Positions 1 to 8,228 are shown, counted from the first letter of the stretch. The stretch: DNA of 64,000 nt from Polaribacter butkevichii (GCF_038024105.1 NZ_CP150661.1:3687501-3751500), one strand, 5' to 3'. Numbers and translations are program-made. The notes: generated by a model from the letters alone, not told the origin.

Positions 1-88
1 AAAATTTTTAATAGTACTTCTTATTCAATTTATATCGAATAGAATTTGTTGTGCTAAATTTTTAACTAACGTATTTAAATTATTTATC

Positions 89-1093
89 ATGAAAAAATTA
101 TTAATTATGGCTATGTGTATAGCTACAGGAGTAACATTTGCTCAAAATCCAAATGAATTTGCAATTCCAGGTGGTCAAACAGGAGTAATTGCAAAAACCT
201 CCGGAACACCTCTTGAGGCAATCAATAATGTGAATAACGGAGCACCTGCAACAGCTAATTGTGTGGTAGATCAAATAAATGTTCCAGCTGGTTTTATAAC
301 TACAGGAGTCAATCAAGTTGATATTCAACAAGTAGGTAACAGCAATCAAGCTAATGGTACGCAAAATGGAAACAGTAATATGTCTTTAATAAGACAAAAC
401 AATTCTAATTTTATACCAGGACAAGCAGGTAATTTAGCTTCTTCTTTTCAATCTGGTGATGCAAATGGATCGGACATTAAACAATTTGGAGACAATAACA
501 AAGGTCGTGTTTACCAAATAGGAGATGACAATTATGCTAAACAAGATGTAGGAAGCACTACAGCTATGCAATCAGAAGATAATATGGCTTATGCTAACCA
601 ACAAGGTAATGGCAATAAATCTTCTCAAAAACAACGTTTTGATAGTAATGAAGCAACAGTATTATCTTGGGGTAATGGAAACTCTGTAGTTCAAGACCAA
701 TCTAGTGGGCCAAATCATTCTAGCGGAAGTGTAGCTTTTGCAAATCAAATAGGAGACGGTAATGGTGCACAACAAAATCAAGTTGGGTCTAATAACTTTG
801 CATCTGCTTATCAAACAGGAGATAATAATGTTTCTGTAGAAACTCAAACAATGGTTGGAGATGATGCTGCAAACTTTAATTTATCTACTGTAAATCAGGT
901 AGGAGATAGCAATACATCATGTGTTACACAAGATGCAGACATGGCTATTAACTGTAGTTTAGTAAACCAAATTGGTGACCAAAACTCTGCTTTAGTAAAC
1001 CAAACTGCAGCAGTAGGAGGTAACAATAATGCTAACGTATTACAATTAGGTAATATGAATACAGCTCAAGTAACTCAATTTGGGCCAAATTAA
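89..1093 (+). CDS. csgA: Curlin-repeat major amyloid subunit (CsgA-like)
   Basis: Secreted subunit expected to polymerise into extracellular curli-type amyloid fibres. Residues 1-18 are a signal peptide ending TFA before QN. After a roughly 55-residue linker, residues ~70-334 carry degenerate curlin repeats of the form (Q/N)xGxxNxxxxxQ, for example QQVGNSNQANGTQNGNSN, NQIGDGN and NQVGDSN. At 334 residues it is about twice the length of E. coli CsgA and has many more repeat units, with Asn/Gln/Gly-rich composition. It heads the csg operon and is followed by a strong hairpin terminator, so it is probably the most abundant product. Calling it the major (CsgA) rather than minor subunit rests on length and first position. 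No clear TAnnTTTG promoter could be fixed in bases 1-88. Confidence 0.9.
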   Translation: MKKLLIMAMCIATGVTFAQNPNEFAIPGGQTGVIAKTSGTPLEAINNVNNGAPATANCVVDQINVPAGFITTGVNQVDIQQVGNSNQANGTQNGNSNMSLIRQNNSNFIPGQAGNLASSFQSGDANGSDIKQFGDNNKGRVYQIGDDNYAKQDVGSTTAMQSEDNMAYANQQGNGNKSSQKQRFDSNEATVLSWGNGNSVVQDQSSGPNHSSGSVAFANQIGDGNGAQQNQVGSNNFASAYQTGDNNVSVETQTMVGDDAANFNLSTVNQVGDSNTSCVTQDADMAINCSLVNQIGDQNSALVNQTAAVGGNNNANVLQLGNMNTAQVTQFGPN

Positions 1094-1101
1094 CATCTTT
1101 A

Positions 1102-1134
1102 AAAGGTGTGAGGAAACCCCTCACACCTTTTTTT
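1102..1134 (+). terminator. Intra-operon terminator or attenuator after the major curlin
   Basis: A perfect 12-bp stem (AAAGGTGTGAGG with CCTCACACCTTT), a 5-nt loop and a run of seven T lie between csgA and the csgB-like gene. As a partial terminator it would make the major subunit in excess over the assembly proteins. Confidence 0.88.
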
Positions 1135-1153
1135 AATTTTAAAAAATAAAAAG

Positions 1154-1588
1154 ATGGAATCAATAAAAAAAATATCAATTGTTTGTCTTTTCTTATTATC
1201 CTTTTTAGCAAGTGCACAAGATGAAAAATTACCTAGTTATTTTTCAGATCAATTGCAATTTGATAATTCACAATTACCAATTAGTACTATCAATAATTTT
1301 CAAATTAATTCTCAAGAAATGGTTAGCACCATTTCATTAAAACAAATTGGTAATGCAAATGTTACAAATATTGATGATCGATTTTCTAATGGAGATCACA
1401 GGGTATATCAAATAGGAAATGGAAATAATTATCAATTTTTAAATTACAATAGCAATCAGCCAATTAATTTAGGTGTTTTGCAATCTGGAAATGATAATTC
1501 ATTAGAAGTACAAGGAATAAATTCTGTGTTTCAAAATCTAAAAATAGTACAATTTGGAGGAGCTAAAATGAGTGTAATTAACTATTAG
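1154..1588 (+). CDS. csgB: Minor curlin-like protein (CsgB-like nucleator)
   Basis: A 144-residue secreted protein whose signal peptide ends SFLASAQ (about residue 21). Residues ~55-140 hold four or five curlin-type units, among them LKQIGNANVT, YQIGNGNNY, LQSGNDNS and VQFGGAKMS. Known CsgB proteins nucleate CsgA polymerisation at the cell surface. The short length, fewer repeats and position after the major subunit favour that role here, but a second fibre subunit is possible. It begins 20 nt after the T-tract of the upstream terminator, so its expression depends on read-through or a separate promoter. The csgE-like gene follows 14 nt downstream. Confidence 0.8.
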   Translation: MESIKKISIVCLFLLSFLASAQDEKLPSYFSDQLQFDNSQLPISTINNFQINSQEMVSTISLKQIGNANVTNIDDRFSNGDHRVYQIGNGNNYQFLNYNSNQPINLGVLQSGNDNSLEVQGINSVFQNLKIVQFGGAKMSVINY

Positions 1589-1602
1589 TTAAAGCTATTG
1601 AT

Positions 1603-2328
1603 ATGAAAAGTAAACTTTTAAATTTCTGTATTTTAAATGTTTTTTTTATGTCTTTTCTTTCTGCTCAAGAATTTGGTGATTATAAAGTTAAGGGAAGTAT
1701 TAATTTAACTAGAGGAGATGAATTTTTAACGTTAAGAGCTCAAGTGTTAAACGAAGAATCTTTTTTTATAGATGATCTTAACTATAATTTTGTTTTGCTA
1801 AAAAAAGGAGGTTTAGGCAATTTGTCTAAAAATAATCAATCTAACGATTTTTCATTAAAACCAAATGAGGAGAAACAATTATCTGTATTTCAAATCAACT
1901 TAAAAAAAGAGGAAGAATTAAAAGTTTATCTATTTGTAAAATACAAAGATAAATTAATAGACAGAGATACATTATTTCTGTTTTCTAATGAAAAAAAAAC
2001 AATTGCAAAAGAAGTAAATGAAGAGCAGTATTTAATTAAAGGAATTGTGATAGATGAAGCTATGACTAAAATTGGTAGAGATTTTCATGATTTTTTTTAT
2101 AAAGAATATCTAGTAACAGGTAAAAATTATCCTTTTATAATAAAGGTGGTAGAAAAACCAGCAATGGGCAGAAGTAGTATATTATCTGTAGAAGTTGATA
2201 GAAAAAAAATTCATGAATTTTTTGCAAGACCAGAAGAAGAATATTTAAAAAATAATGTTTTAATGGCTATGAGAAAACTAAGAGTTTATAGCCAACAAAG
2301 AAAAACTACTTTTTCTAATAAAATATAA
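1603..2328 (+). CDS. csgE: CsgE curli secretion adaptor with N-terminal CsgH-like domain
   Basis: Periplasmic curli assembly protein, signal peptide residues 1-21. Residues ~140-232 match the CsgE family: IKGIVIDEAMTKIGRDFHDF, then a hydrophobic strand, a VE(K)P...SSIxSVEVD segment, and a C-terminal F(F)xRP...A(M)RKLR region. CsgE caps the CsgG pore and delivers subunits. E. coli CsgE is ~129 residues; this protein is 241, because residues ~28-128 form an additional predicted beta-sandwich (LLKKGGLGNLSKNNQSNDFS, then a proline and INL strands). I read that part as similar to CsgH/CsgC, the periplasmic inhibitor of premature amyloid formation. The CsgE call is firm; the CsgH-like call is inference from the sequence pattern. 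Confidence 0.85.
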   Translation: MKSKLLNFCILNVFFMSFLSAQEFGDYKVKGSINLTRGDEFLTLRAQVLNEESFFIDDLNYNFVLLKKGGLGNLSKNNQSNDFSLKPNEEKQLSVFQINLKKEEELKVYLFVKYKDKLIDRDTLFLFSNEKKTIAKEVNEEQYLIKGIVIDEAMTKIGRDFHDFFYKEYLVTGKNYPFIIKVVEKPAMGRSSILSVEVDRKKIHEFFARPEEEYLKNNVLMAMRKLRVYSQQRKTTFSNKI

Positions 2329-2348
2329 AAACCTAAAAGCTATTGGTT

Positions 2349-2753
2349 ATGAAACAAAGATTATTATTTATTTTTATTTTAATATCGGGTTTTGTTTACT
2401 CACAAGATTTGGTATATACGCCTATAAGTCCGTTTTTTGGTGGTACCACATTTAATTATCAGCAAATTATGGCCTCTGCAGCCGCTCAAAATGATTTTAC
2501 TGAAGAAGAAGAGGTAAGGAGTGTTACAACAGATTTAGAAAACTTTACCAATAGTTTAAATAATAGATTATTGAGTTCGTTGTCTCAAAGTTTATTTCAG
2601 CAACAGTTAGGTGATACCAATTTAACCGTGGGAACTTACAATTTTGGAGATCTGGTAGTAGAAATAACACCAGGTACCAATGGTTTAAATGTTAGCATAC
2701 TTAATGTAACAACAGGCGAGCAAACCCAAATAACAATTCCTAACGGCAACTAA
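2349..2753 (+). CDS. csgF: CsgF curli assembly protein
   Basis: Secreted curli assembly factor that in E. coli binds the CsgG pore and anchors the nucleator at the surface. The signal peptide ends at GFVYSQ. The start of the mature protein carries the CsgF hallmark, a conserved N-terminal pore-binding segment (LVYTPISPFFGG, then NYQQIMASAAAQN). The C-terminal half is strand-rich and ends in an ITIPNGN tail. I chose the ATG at 2349 because the only earlier option is TTG two codons upstream. Seven nucleotides separate its stop from csgG. Confidence 0.87.
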   Translation: MKQRLLFIFILISGFVYSQDLVYTPISPFFGGTTFNYQQIMASAAAQNDFTEEEEVRSVTTDLENFTNSLNNRLLSSLSQSLFQQQLGDTNLTVGTYNFGDLVVEITPGTNGLNVSILNVTTGEQTQITIPNGN

Positions 2754-2760
2754 AATTATT

Positions 2761-4104
2761 ATGAGAAAAAAAGCTGTTGGTATAATTTATTTGGTAATAA
2801 TTAGTGTATTTATCAGTTGTGGGGCTTATTTTAATCAACCATTTACTCAAAAAAAAGCAAGAATAGGAGAAAATACATCGCCAGAATTTTTAGCGAAAAA
2901 ATTTCTTCCTGCAGAGAAAATTATTGTTGGTGTTTATAAGTTTAGAGATCAAACAGGGCAATACAAACCTGTGTTAAATGGATCTACATTTAGCACTGCT
3001 GTTACCCAAGGCGGTACCACAATATTATTAAAATCACTCGAAGAGTCTGGTTGGTTTAGACCAGTAGAAAGAGAAAATATTGGTAATCTTTTAAATGAAA
3101 GGCAAATTATTAGAAACACACGTCAAGAATATGCAAATGGTAAAAAGATAACAATGCCACCTTTGCTTTTTGCAGGTACAATTATAGAGGGAGGGGTTGT
3201 TTCTTACGATTCTAACATTATAACAGGGGGGTCTGGCTTACGGTATTTTGGTGCAGGTGTTTCTAATCAATACAGAGAAGATAGAATTACGGTTTACTTG
3301 CGGGTAGTATCTACCTCTACAGGAGAAATTTTAAAGAATGTATATGTTTCTAAAACTATTTTATCTCAGGGTATTTCTGCCAATTTATTTCGTTATGTAT
3401 CTTTAAGAAGATTGTTAGAAGTAGAAACTGGAGTAACTAAAAATGAACCAGCTCAATTAGCAGTAAAAGAAGCAATAGATAAAGCAGTTGATGTTTTAAT
3501 TGTAGAAGGTATTGTAGATGGTATTTGGGAACCTAAAGGAGGTGATACAGCAAAATACTATGTTAAAAAAGCATATTACAAAGAGCAATTAGAGTCTAGT
3601 AAAATTAAGCTTTATAATAGAAAACAAGAAGAAAGAAGAGGTAAGTTTGGGGTAGGTACAAGTATGGGAATGTCTAAAATTGTTGGCGATTATATAAATC
3701 CAACCTTTCAGTTTGGTTATGATTTTAAGTTTAAATATAGGTTAGACGATCCTAAGTTTAATTTTTGGGTAACTTTAGGTAAGTATGAGTTAGATAATAA
3801 AAGTACTTTTCATGAATCTTTTATAACATCTGCAATTAATTTTGAATACACTTTTTTGCCCTACGAGAAATTGACGCCATATATGTATGCTGGTATTGGT
3901 TCTATTTCTAGAAAGAATTTAGAAGATAGCTTCTTTAAATTTCAAGGAGGTTTGGGGCTAGAGTATTTACTTTCAAATAAAATTGGGCTTTTTGTAAACG
4001 GAGAATACAATATGCCGATAACCGATAATTTAGATAGGCAGATAGTAGGTAATAAAAACGATTTAGTTTGGCGTTTCGGAGCAGGTATTAATGTATATTT
4101 TTAA
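2761..4104 (+). CDS. csgG: CsgG curli export pore with C-terminal barrel-like extension
   Basis: Outer-membrane lipoprotein that forms the curlin secretion channel. The lipobox gives Cys20 (VFISC-G). Residues ~30-265 follow CsgG family order: FVGVYKFRDQTGQYK-type start (here VGVYKFRDQTGQYKP), ENIGNLLNERQIIR, LLFAGTIIEGGVVSYDSN, the GxGVSNQYREDRITVYLR segment and LVEGIVDGIW. E. coli CsgG is 277 residues. This protein continues to 447, with residues ~290-447 showing alternating amphipathic strands (FGVGTSMGMSK ... FRFGAGINVYF) and an aromatic C-terminal residue typical of an eight-strand outer-membrane barrel. Operon neighbours CsgE and CsgF support the call. Confidence 0.92.
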   Translation: MRKKAVGIIYLVIISVFISCGAYFNQPFTQKKARIGENTSPEFLAKKFLPAEKIIVGVYKFRDQTGQYKPVLNGSTFSTAVTQGGTTILLKSLEESGWFRPVERENIGNLLNERQIIRNTRQEYANGKKITMPPLLFAGTIIEGGVVSYDSNIITGGSGLRYFGAGVSNQYREDRITVYLRVVSTSTGEILKNVYVSKTILSQGISANLFRYVSLRRLLEVETGVTKNEPAQLAVKEAIDKAVDVLIVEGIVDGIWEPKGGDTAKYYVKKAYYKEQLESSKIKLYNRKQEERRGKFGVGTSMGMSKIVGDYINPTFQFGYDFKFKYRLDDPKFNFWVTLGKYELDNKSTFHESFITSAINFEYTFLPYEKLTPYMYAGIGSISRKNLEDSFFKFQGGLGLEYLLSNKIGLFVNGEYNMPITDNLDRQIVGNKNDLVWRFGAGINVYF

Positions 4105-4115
4105 GCAGAATTCAA

Positions 4116-5618
4116 ATGAAAAAAGTAATAAAAATACTACTAATTACACTCTTTTTTATAAGTTGTGGAGAAGACGGAACTATTGGGTTGGTAGCGTATG
4201 GTGATTTAAAAGGTAAAGTTGTGGCAAAAGATGGCTTTGTGCCTTTAGAAAATGTAAAAGTAATATTATCGCCTACAAATAATACGGTGTTTACAGATGT
4301 AGAAGGTAACTTTATCTTTCTGGGAGTAGAAGCTAAAGAATATTCTGTACAAGCGGCCAAAGAAGGTTATTTAGACCAGTATGAGGGCGTAACGGTAAGT
4401 AAAGATGTTGAGGTAAATGTTGTGTTAGAAATGGAAATTTCAACAGCTTTAAACAAACCTCCATCAAAACCAAATCTTATTGCGCCAGAAGATGGGGTAG
4501 AGGGTTTGTTAAATGAAGTTGAGTTTTCTTGGGGAGCTATTGATGTAGATGAAGACGAGCTAACATATACTATTGAAATTAGAAACGATTTTAATAATGA
4601 TGTAATCAGTATTACAGATATAAAAGAAAAATCGTACACCGTTTCTGGTTTAAAATATGGTGCAAAATATTTTTGGACTGTAGCTGTAACTGATGCTATA
4701 CATACAGAAGTTATAAGTAGTATTAGATCTTTTACAATACAAGAAGATCCTGCAAACCGGTATTTTTATGTTAAAAATGAAGGGGGGAATAATGTAATCT
4801 ATTCTTCTTCTTTTAACCCCGCTAATTTAGAGGTTTTTAATACGGTGCAATTAACCAATGCTGGTTTAAACTCTTGGAGACCTAGAAAAAATAATGTATC
4901 TAATTTAATAGCGTTTTTAAGAATAGATAATAATAAAGCGCATATTTATACAATGAAAACCAATGGAGATGCGGTTAAAAAAGTAACATCTACAATTCCT
5001 GTTGCAGGTTTTAATTTAAATGAAATGGATTTTGCTTGGTCAGCAGATGGTAATAAATTATTATATCCCTCTTTTGGTAGTTTGTATGCTATAAATAAAG
5101 ATGGTACTGGTTTGCAAAAAATATATGAAACCACAGATGGCAGCTTAATAACCGAATGTGATTGGAGTAGCGATGGAACTAAAATTGCCATAAAAACCAA
5201 TAATGCAAACGGTTATAATGGTGCTATTTTAATTTTAGATGTAAATGGAGTCGTTTTAAATACTGTAATTTCTAATGTTAAAGGCGCATTAGGTGGTTTA
5301 AATTTTTCTGCATCTGGTAATTTGTTATTATTTACAAGAGATATTTCTAACCATCAAGCAACAAGTTATAGGCAATTAGATACTAGAATATTTTTATATA
5401 ACTTTACAGATATGTCTTTTAAAGATGTTTCTGAAGGTGAAAAAAATAATGGAACTAATGATTTAGATGCTCGTTTTTCACCAAGCGAAGCAGATGTTAT
5501 TTTTGTAAATACATCTAATGACGGTATTTCTCAAAAAAATATTTCTAAAACTAACTTGTCAGGAAATATTGAAAGAGTGGTTTTGTTTGCAAACGCAACA
5601 ATGCCAGATTGGGAATAA
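4116..5618 (+). CDS. Lipoprotein with carboxypeptidase-regulatory, FnIII and TolB-like propeller domains
   Basis: Last gene of the curli operon, 11 nt after csgG. Lipobox Cys17 (FFISC-GED). Domains in order: residues ~28-108 carboxypeptidase-regulatory-like beta-sandwich (GDLKGKVVAKDGFVPLENV, DVEGNF, YLDQYEG); ~113-208 fibronectin-III-like (PSKPNLIAPEDG, LKYGAKYFWTVAV); ~215-500 TolB/WD40-like propeller with repeats such as FAWSADGNKLLYP, CDWSSDGTKIAIK and ARFSPSEADVIFV. No enzyme motif seen. The first two domain types commonly bind polymers or protein partners at the Bacteroidetes surface, so a role in holding or sensing fibres is a reasonable inference. Its function is not established. Confidence 0.8.
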   Translation: MKKVIKILLITLFFISCGEDGTIGLVAYGDLKGKVVAKDGFVPLENVKVILSPTNNTVFTDVEGNFIFLGVEAKEYSVQAAKEGYLDQYEGVTVSKDVEVNVVLEMEISTALNKPPSKPNLIAPEDGVEGLLNEVEFSWGAIDVDEDELTYTIEIRNDFNNDVISITDIKEKSYTVSGLKYGAKYFWTVAVTDAIHTEVISSIRSFTIQEDPANRYFYVKNEGGNNVIYSSSFNPANLEVFNTVQLTNAGLNSWRPRKNNVSNLIAFLRIDNNKAHIYTMKTNGDAVKKVTSTIPVAGFNLNEMDFAWSADGNKLLYPSFGSLYAINKDGTGLQKIYETTDGSLITECDWSSDGTKIAIKTNNANGYNGAILILDVNGVVLNTVISNVKGALGGLNFSASGNLLLFTRDISNHQATSYRQLDTRIFLYNFTDMSFKDVSEGEKNNGTNDLDARFSPSEADVIFVNTSNDGISQKNISKTNLSGNIERVVLFANATMPDWE

Positions 5619-5636
5619 TACTTAGTTTTAAATTTA

Positions 5637-5668
5637 AAAGCGAACGGTAAAAAACGTTCGCTTTTTTT
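5637..5668 (+). terminator. Rho-independent terminator of the curli operon
   Basis: A 10-bp perfect stem (AAAGCGAACG with CGTTCGCTTT) around an 8-nt loop, followed by T residues. Confidence 0.92.
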
Positions 5669-5691
5669 ATGGATATAAAGTTTAGAAAAAC

Positions 5692-5699
5692 TAAATTTG
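5692..5699 (+). promoter_or_regulatory. -7 element of the purM promoter
   Basis: TAAATTTG matches the Bacteroidetes TAnnTTTG consensus and lies 21 nt before the purM ATG. No convincing -33 TTTG partner was found. Confidence 0.55.
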
Positions 5700-5720
5700 C
5701 AGCAACTACAACACAACAAA

Positions 5721-6899
5721 ATGAGTCAAGAAGTTTCTAAAAGATACGCGCAAAGAGGGGTATCTGCATCAAAAGAAGATGTACACAATGCTATTAAGAA
5801 TATAGACAAAGGTTTGTTTCCGAAAGCATTTTGCAAAATTGTACCAGATTATTTAACCAATGATGATGATTATTGTCTAATAATGCATGCAGATGGAGCG
5901 GGTACAAAATCTTCTTTAGCGTATATGTATTGGAAAGAAACTGGCGATATTTCTGTTTGGAAGGGCATTGCGCAAGATGCTTTAATTATGAATATTGATG
6001 ATCTTTTATGTGTTGGAGCAACAGATAACATTATGTTGTCTTCTACTATTGGTAGAAATAAAAGTAAAATTCCAGGAGAAGTTTTATCAGCAATTATAAA
6101 CGGAACAGAAGAGTTAATCGAAGACTTAAAAGGTTTTGGAGTAACGATTCATTCAACCGGAGGAGAAACTGCAGATGTTGGCGATCTAGTACGAACTATT
6201 ATTGTAGATTCTACCGTAACAGCAAGAATGAAACGTACAGATGTTGTAGATAATGCAAACATAAAAGCAGGTGATGTAATTGTTGGCTTAGAGTCTTTTG
6301 GACAAGCAAGTTACGAAACTGAATATAATGGAGGTATGGGGTCTAACGGATTAACATCTGCAAGACACGATGTTTTTCATAAATATTTAGCAGAAAAATA
6401 CCCAGAAAGTTTTGATGCTGCTGTACCGGAAGATTTAGTGTACTCTGGTAATACAAAATTAACAGACAAGGTAGAAAATTCTCCTATAGATGCAGGTAAA
6501 TTGGTATTATCGCCAACAAGAACGTACGCGCCAATAATTAAAAAAATCTTATCAGAATTTAATTCTGATACTGTACACGGAATGATTCATTGTTCTGGTG
6601 GTGCACAAACAAAAATATTACACTTTGTAGATGAGTTACACATTGTAAAAGACAATATGTTTCCGATTCCGCCTTTATTTAAGTTGATACAAGAACAGTC
6701 TAAAACAGATTGGAAAGAAATGTACCAAGTATTTAACTGTGGCCATAGAATGGAAATTTATGTTTCTCCAGAAATTGCAGCAGATATTATTGCCATCTCA
6801 AAATCGTTTAACGTAGATGCTAAAATTGTAGGTAGGGTAGAAGCTTCAGCAACTAAAAAACTGACGATTACAAGTGAGTTTGGTGTCTTTGAATATTAA
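5721..6899 (+). CDS. purM: Phosphoribosylformylglycinamidine cyclo-ligase (AIR synthase), long Bacteroidetes form
   Basis: Cytosolic purine enzyme converting FGAM and ATP to AIR. The N-terminal motif YAQRGVSASKEDVHNAI, the ATP/substrate segment MHADGAGTKSS, and STGGETADVGDLVRTI identify the AIR synthase superfamily. The C-terminal half contains GMIHCSGGAQTK and FNCGHRMEIY. At 392 residues it is longer than E. coli PurM (345), as is usual in Flavobacteriia. The start is the ATG at 5721 (MSQEVSKRY); an in-frame TTG 24 nt earlier overlaps the -7 element and is rejected. It is monocistronic between two terminators. Confidence 0.92.
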   Translation: MSQEVSKRYAQRGVSASKEDVHNAIKNIDKGLFPKAFCKIVPDYLTNDDDYCLIMHADGAGTKSSLAYMYWKETGDISVWKGIAQDALIMNIDDLLCVGATDNIMLSSTIGRNKSKIPGEVLSAIINGTEELIEDLKGFGVTIHSTGGETADVGDLVRTIIVDSTVTARMKRTDVVDNANIKAGDVIVGLESFGQASYETEYNGGMGSNGLTSARHDVFHKYLAEKYPESFDAAVPEDLVYSGNTKLTDKVENSPIDAGKLVLSPTRTYAPIIKKILSEFNSDTVHGMIHCSGGAQTKILHFVDELHIVKDNMFPIPPLFKLIQEQSKTDWKEMYQVFNCGHRMEIYVSPEIAADIIAISKSFNVDAKIVGRVEASATKKLTITSEFGVFEY

Positions 6900-6923
6900 A
6901 AATGATCAAACCATAAGGATATA

Positions 6924-6965
6924 AAAAACTCCAAATACTTTTAAAAGTGTTTGGAGTTTTTTTGT
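6924..6965 (+). terminator. Terminator of purM
   Basis: Stem ACTCCAAATACTT with AAGTGTTTGGAGT (one G-T wobble) followed by an eight-T tract. It also lies downstream of the decayed parE on the opposite strand. Confidence 0.9.
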
Positions 6966-7057
6966 TTTCTAAGCATTTAAGTATGTCTTTTTAGCTTGAA
7001 AGTGATACTGTTAAAAGCACAAAAAAATATTTTTGTTAGCCATAGTTATTTTTTAAA

Positions 7058-7114
7058 TCAGAAAATATTTTTCAAATCTTGTTTGGCTAAATTGCTTAGT
7101 TTATAACCAGCCAT
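7058..7114 (-). pseudogene. Remnant of a ParE/RelE-type toxin gene (18 codons left)
   Basis: The minus-strand ATG at 7114 overlaps the antitoxin stop as TAATG, the usual coupling of a toxin gene to parD. It reads MAGYKLSNLAKQDLKNIF and then stops at TGA. That peptide looks like the first helix of ParE toxins (pattern Y-x-L-S/T-x-x-A-x-x-D-L-x-x-I). A full ParE needs about 95 codons. Only ~95 bases separate the stop from the purM terminator, and I found no further ParE-like peptide in them, so most of the gene has been deleted or replaced. Confidence 0.7.
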
Positions 7115-7347
7115 TAAATTAACGACTTAGATTCTGCTAATATTTGTTCTTTACTTAAATTCGTAAATCCGTTATTTTCAGCTTTTTCTAATTTAGCACT
7201 TATCCAGTCAATTTGTCTTTGCTGTTTTCTTGCTTGTCTAATTAAATCGTTTACAAGTTCGCTTTTGGAAGAATACTCTTTTGTGTCAACTTGACTTTTT
7301 AACCACTCATCATTAGGTTGAGTAAATGAAATACTTTGTATAGCCAT
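7114..7347 (-). CDS. parD: ParD-type antitoxin (ribbon-helix-helix)
   Basis: A 77-residue protein with the ParD/CC2985 layout: an N-terminal beta strand (QSISFTQPNDEWLKSQVDT), the RHH helices YSSKSELVNDLIRQARKQQ, and a charged C-terminal tail that normally wraps the toxin. ParD antitoxins bind their own promoter and neutralise the ParE toxin. The toxin gene immediately downstream is truncated, so this is now an orphan antitoxin, which could act as an anti-addiction factor or lone repressor. The ATG at 7347 fits the family N-terminus. Confidence 0.8.
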   Translation of the reverse strand: MAIQSISFTQPNDEWLKSQVDTKEYSSKSELVNDLIRQARKQQRQIDWISAKLEKAENNGFTNLSKEQILAESKSLI

Positions 7348-7624
7348 AATGTTTTGTTTGGAGATAATTTACACCAAAAGGGGCAATTTAGCAAGTTTGA
7401 AACAGCTTAATGATTATATGTAGGAATGATTTCAACAATAAGAGCAAGAAACTAACTTTAACAGCGGTTTCAAATAAACTGATAAAACTAACGTTTCTGT
7501 TTTATTAAAATAAAAAATAAAAGCTCCAAATAGGAATTGATAGTATTATGAGTCTGTAATAATAGTGCGTAAATTTATTGAAGAAAAGAGTTGTTTTTTA
7601 GGTCAGTTCTTTGTTTTCAAATCG

Positions 7625-8080
7625 TTATTTTAGTATATCCATATTATAAACATATTTAGCATCACTAAAATTTATATATAATTGATAATAGATGTTTCCG
7701 CTTTTGTAATATCTTTTCCAAAGTTTAAGACGACATTGACTTCCATCCTCATTTACACAAAATAGAGAATAAATATCCTCTCCATTTTCATTTGTTTTCT
7801 TGCCTTCATCTTCTGCAATGTCATAAATTTGGGTTTCTTTTGAGTATATTTTTATTCGTTCCTTATTTGTATCTAAAATAATCAAAACTTTAGCGTCTTT
7901 CCATTCAGACCATTCTTCCCACCTGTCATTTGAATCTGTATATTTATAAGCAATTTCTGTCGTTTTAAACTTAATTATATCTTGAGCTTGTAATTGACTT
8001 GTTAAAGTGATTAATCCCATAATTAATATTTTAATCAAACAACTTTTGTTTAATGTCAGTTTATTAAGTAATTTTCCCAT
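7625..8080 (-). CDS. Small secreted protein of unknown function
   Basis: A 151-residue protein with a signal peptide of about 33 residues (hydrophobic ILIMGLITLTS, then QLQAQ). The mature part is a compact mixed-charge domain with a WEEWSEWKD cluster, two cysteines in LFCVNEDGSQCRLKLW, and a strand-rich end (YYQLYINFSDAKYVYNMDI). The two cysteines flank an acidic turn and could form a disulfide. I do not recognise the family. It lies in the accessory stretch between the ParD orphan and the dCTP deaminase, with no obvious operon partner. Confidence 0.6.
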   Translation of the reverse strand: MGKLLNKLTLNKSCLIKILIMGLITLTSQLQAQDIIKFKTTEIAYKYTDSNDRWEEWSEWKDAKVLIILDTNKERIKIYSKETQIYDIAEDEGKKTNENGEDIYSLFCVNEDGSQCRLKLWKRYYKSGNIYYQLYINFSDAKYVYNMDILK

Positions 8081-8187
8081 TTTATTTAAATTTCTTTTAA
8101 TATTTGCTAAAGTGTTTTTATAAGATTAGTTGCGTGTTTTAAGTACTAAATTTAGCAAATAAATCACAGATAGAAAGTCTGCGAGGA

Positions 8188-8228
8188 CTTTCGTAAATAA
8201 GCTGAAAACCAGCAATTAATTTTACGCG
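8188..8228 (-). repeat. Direct repeat flanking the dCTP deaminase gene, 3' side
   Basis: Shares with 10296-10332, in the same orientation, the plus-strand core AAGCTxAAAAxxAGCAATT followed by TTTTA..C(A/G)CG. It begins 15 bp beyond the end of the deaminase gene. Next to it lies GGTGTTGGGCTGCG, a composition reminiscent of repeats that bracket single-gene cassettes in Flavobacteriia. Confidence 0.5.
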
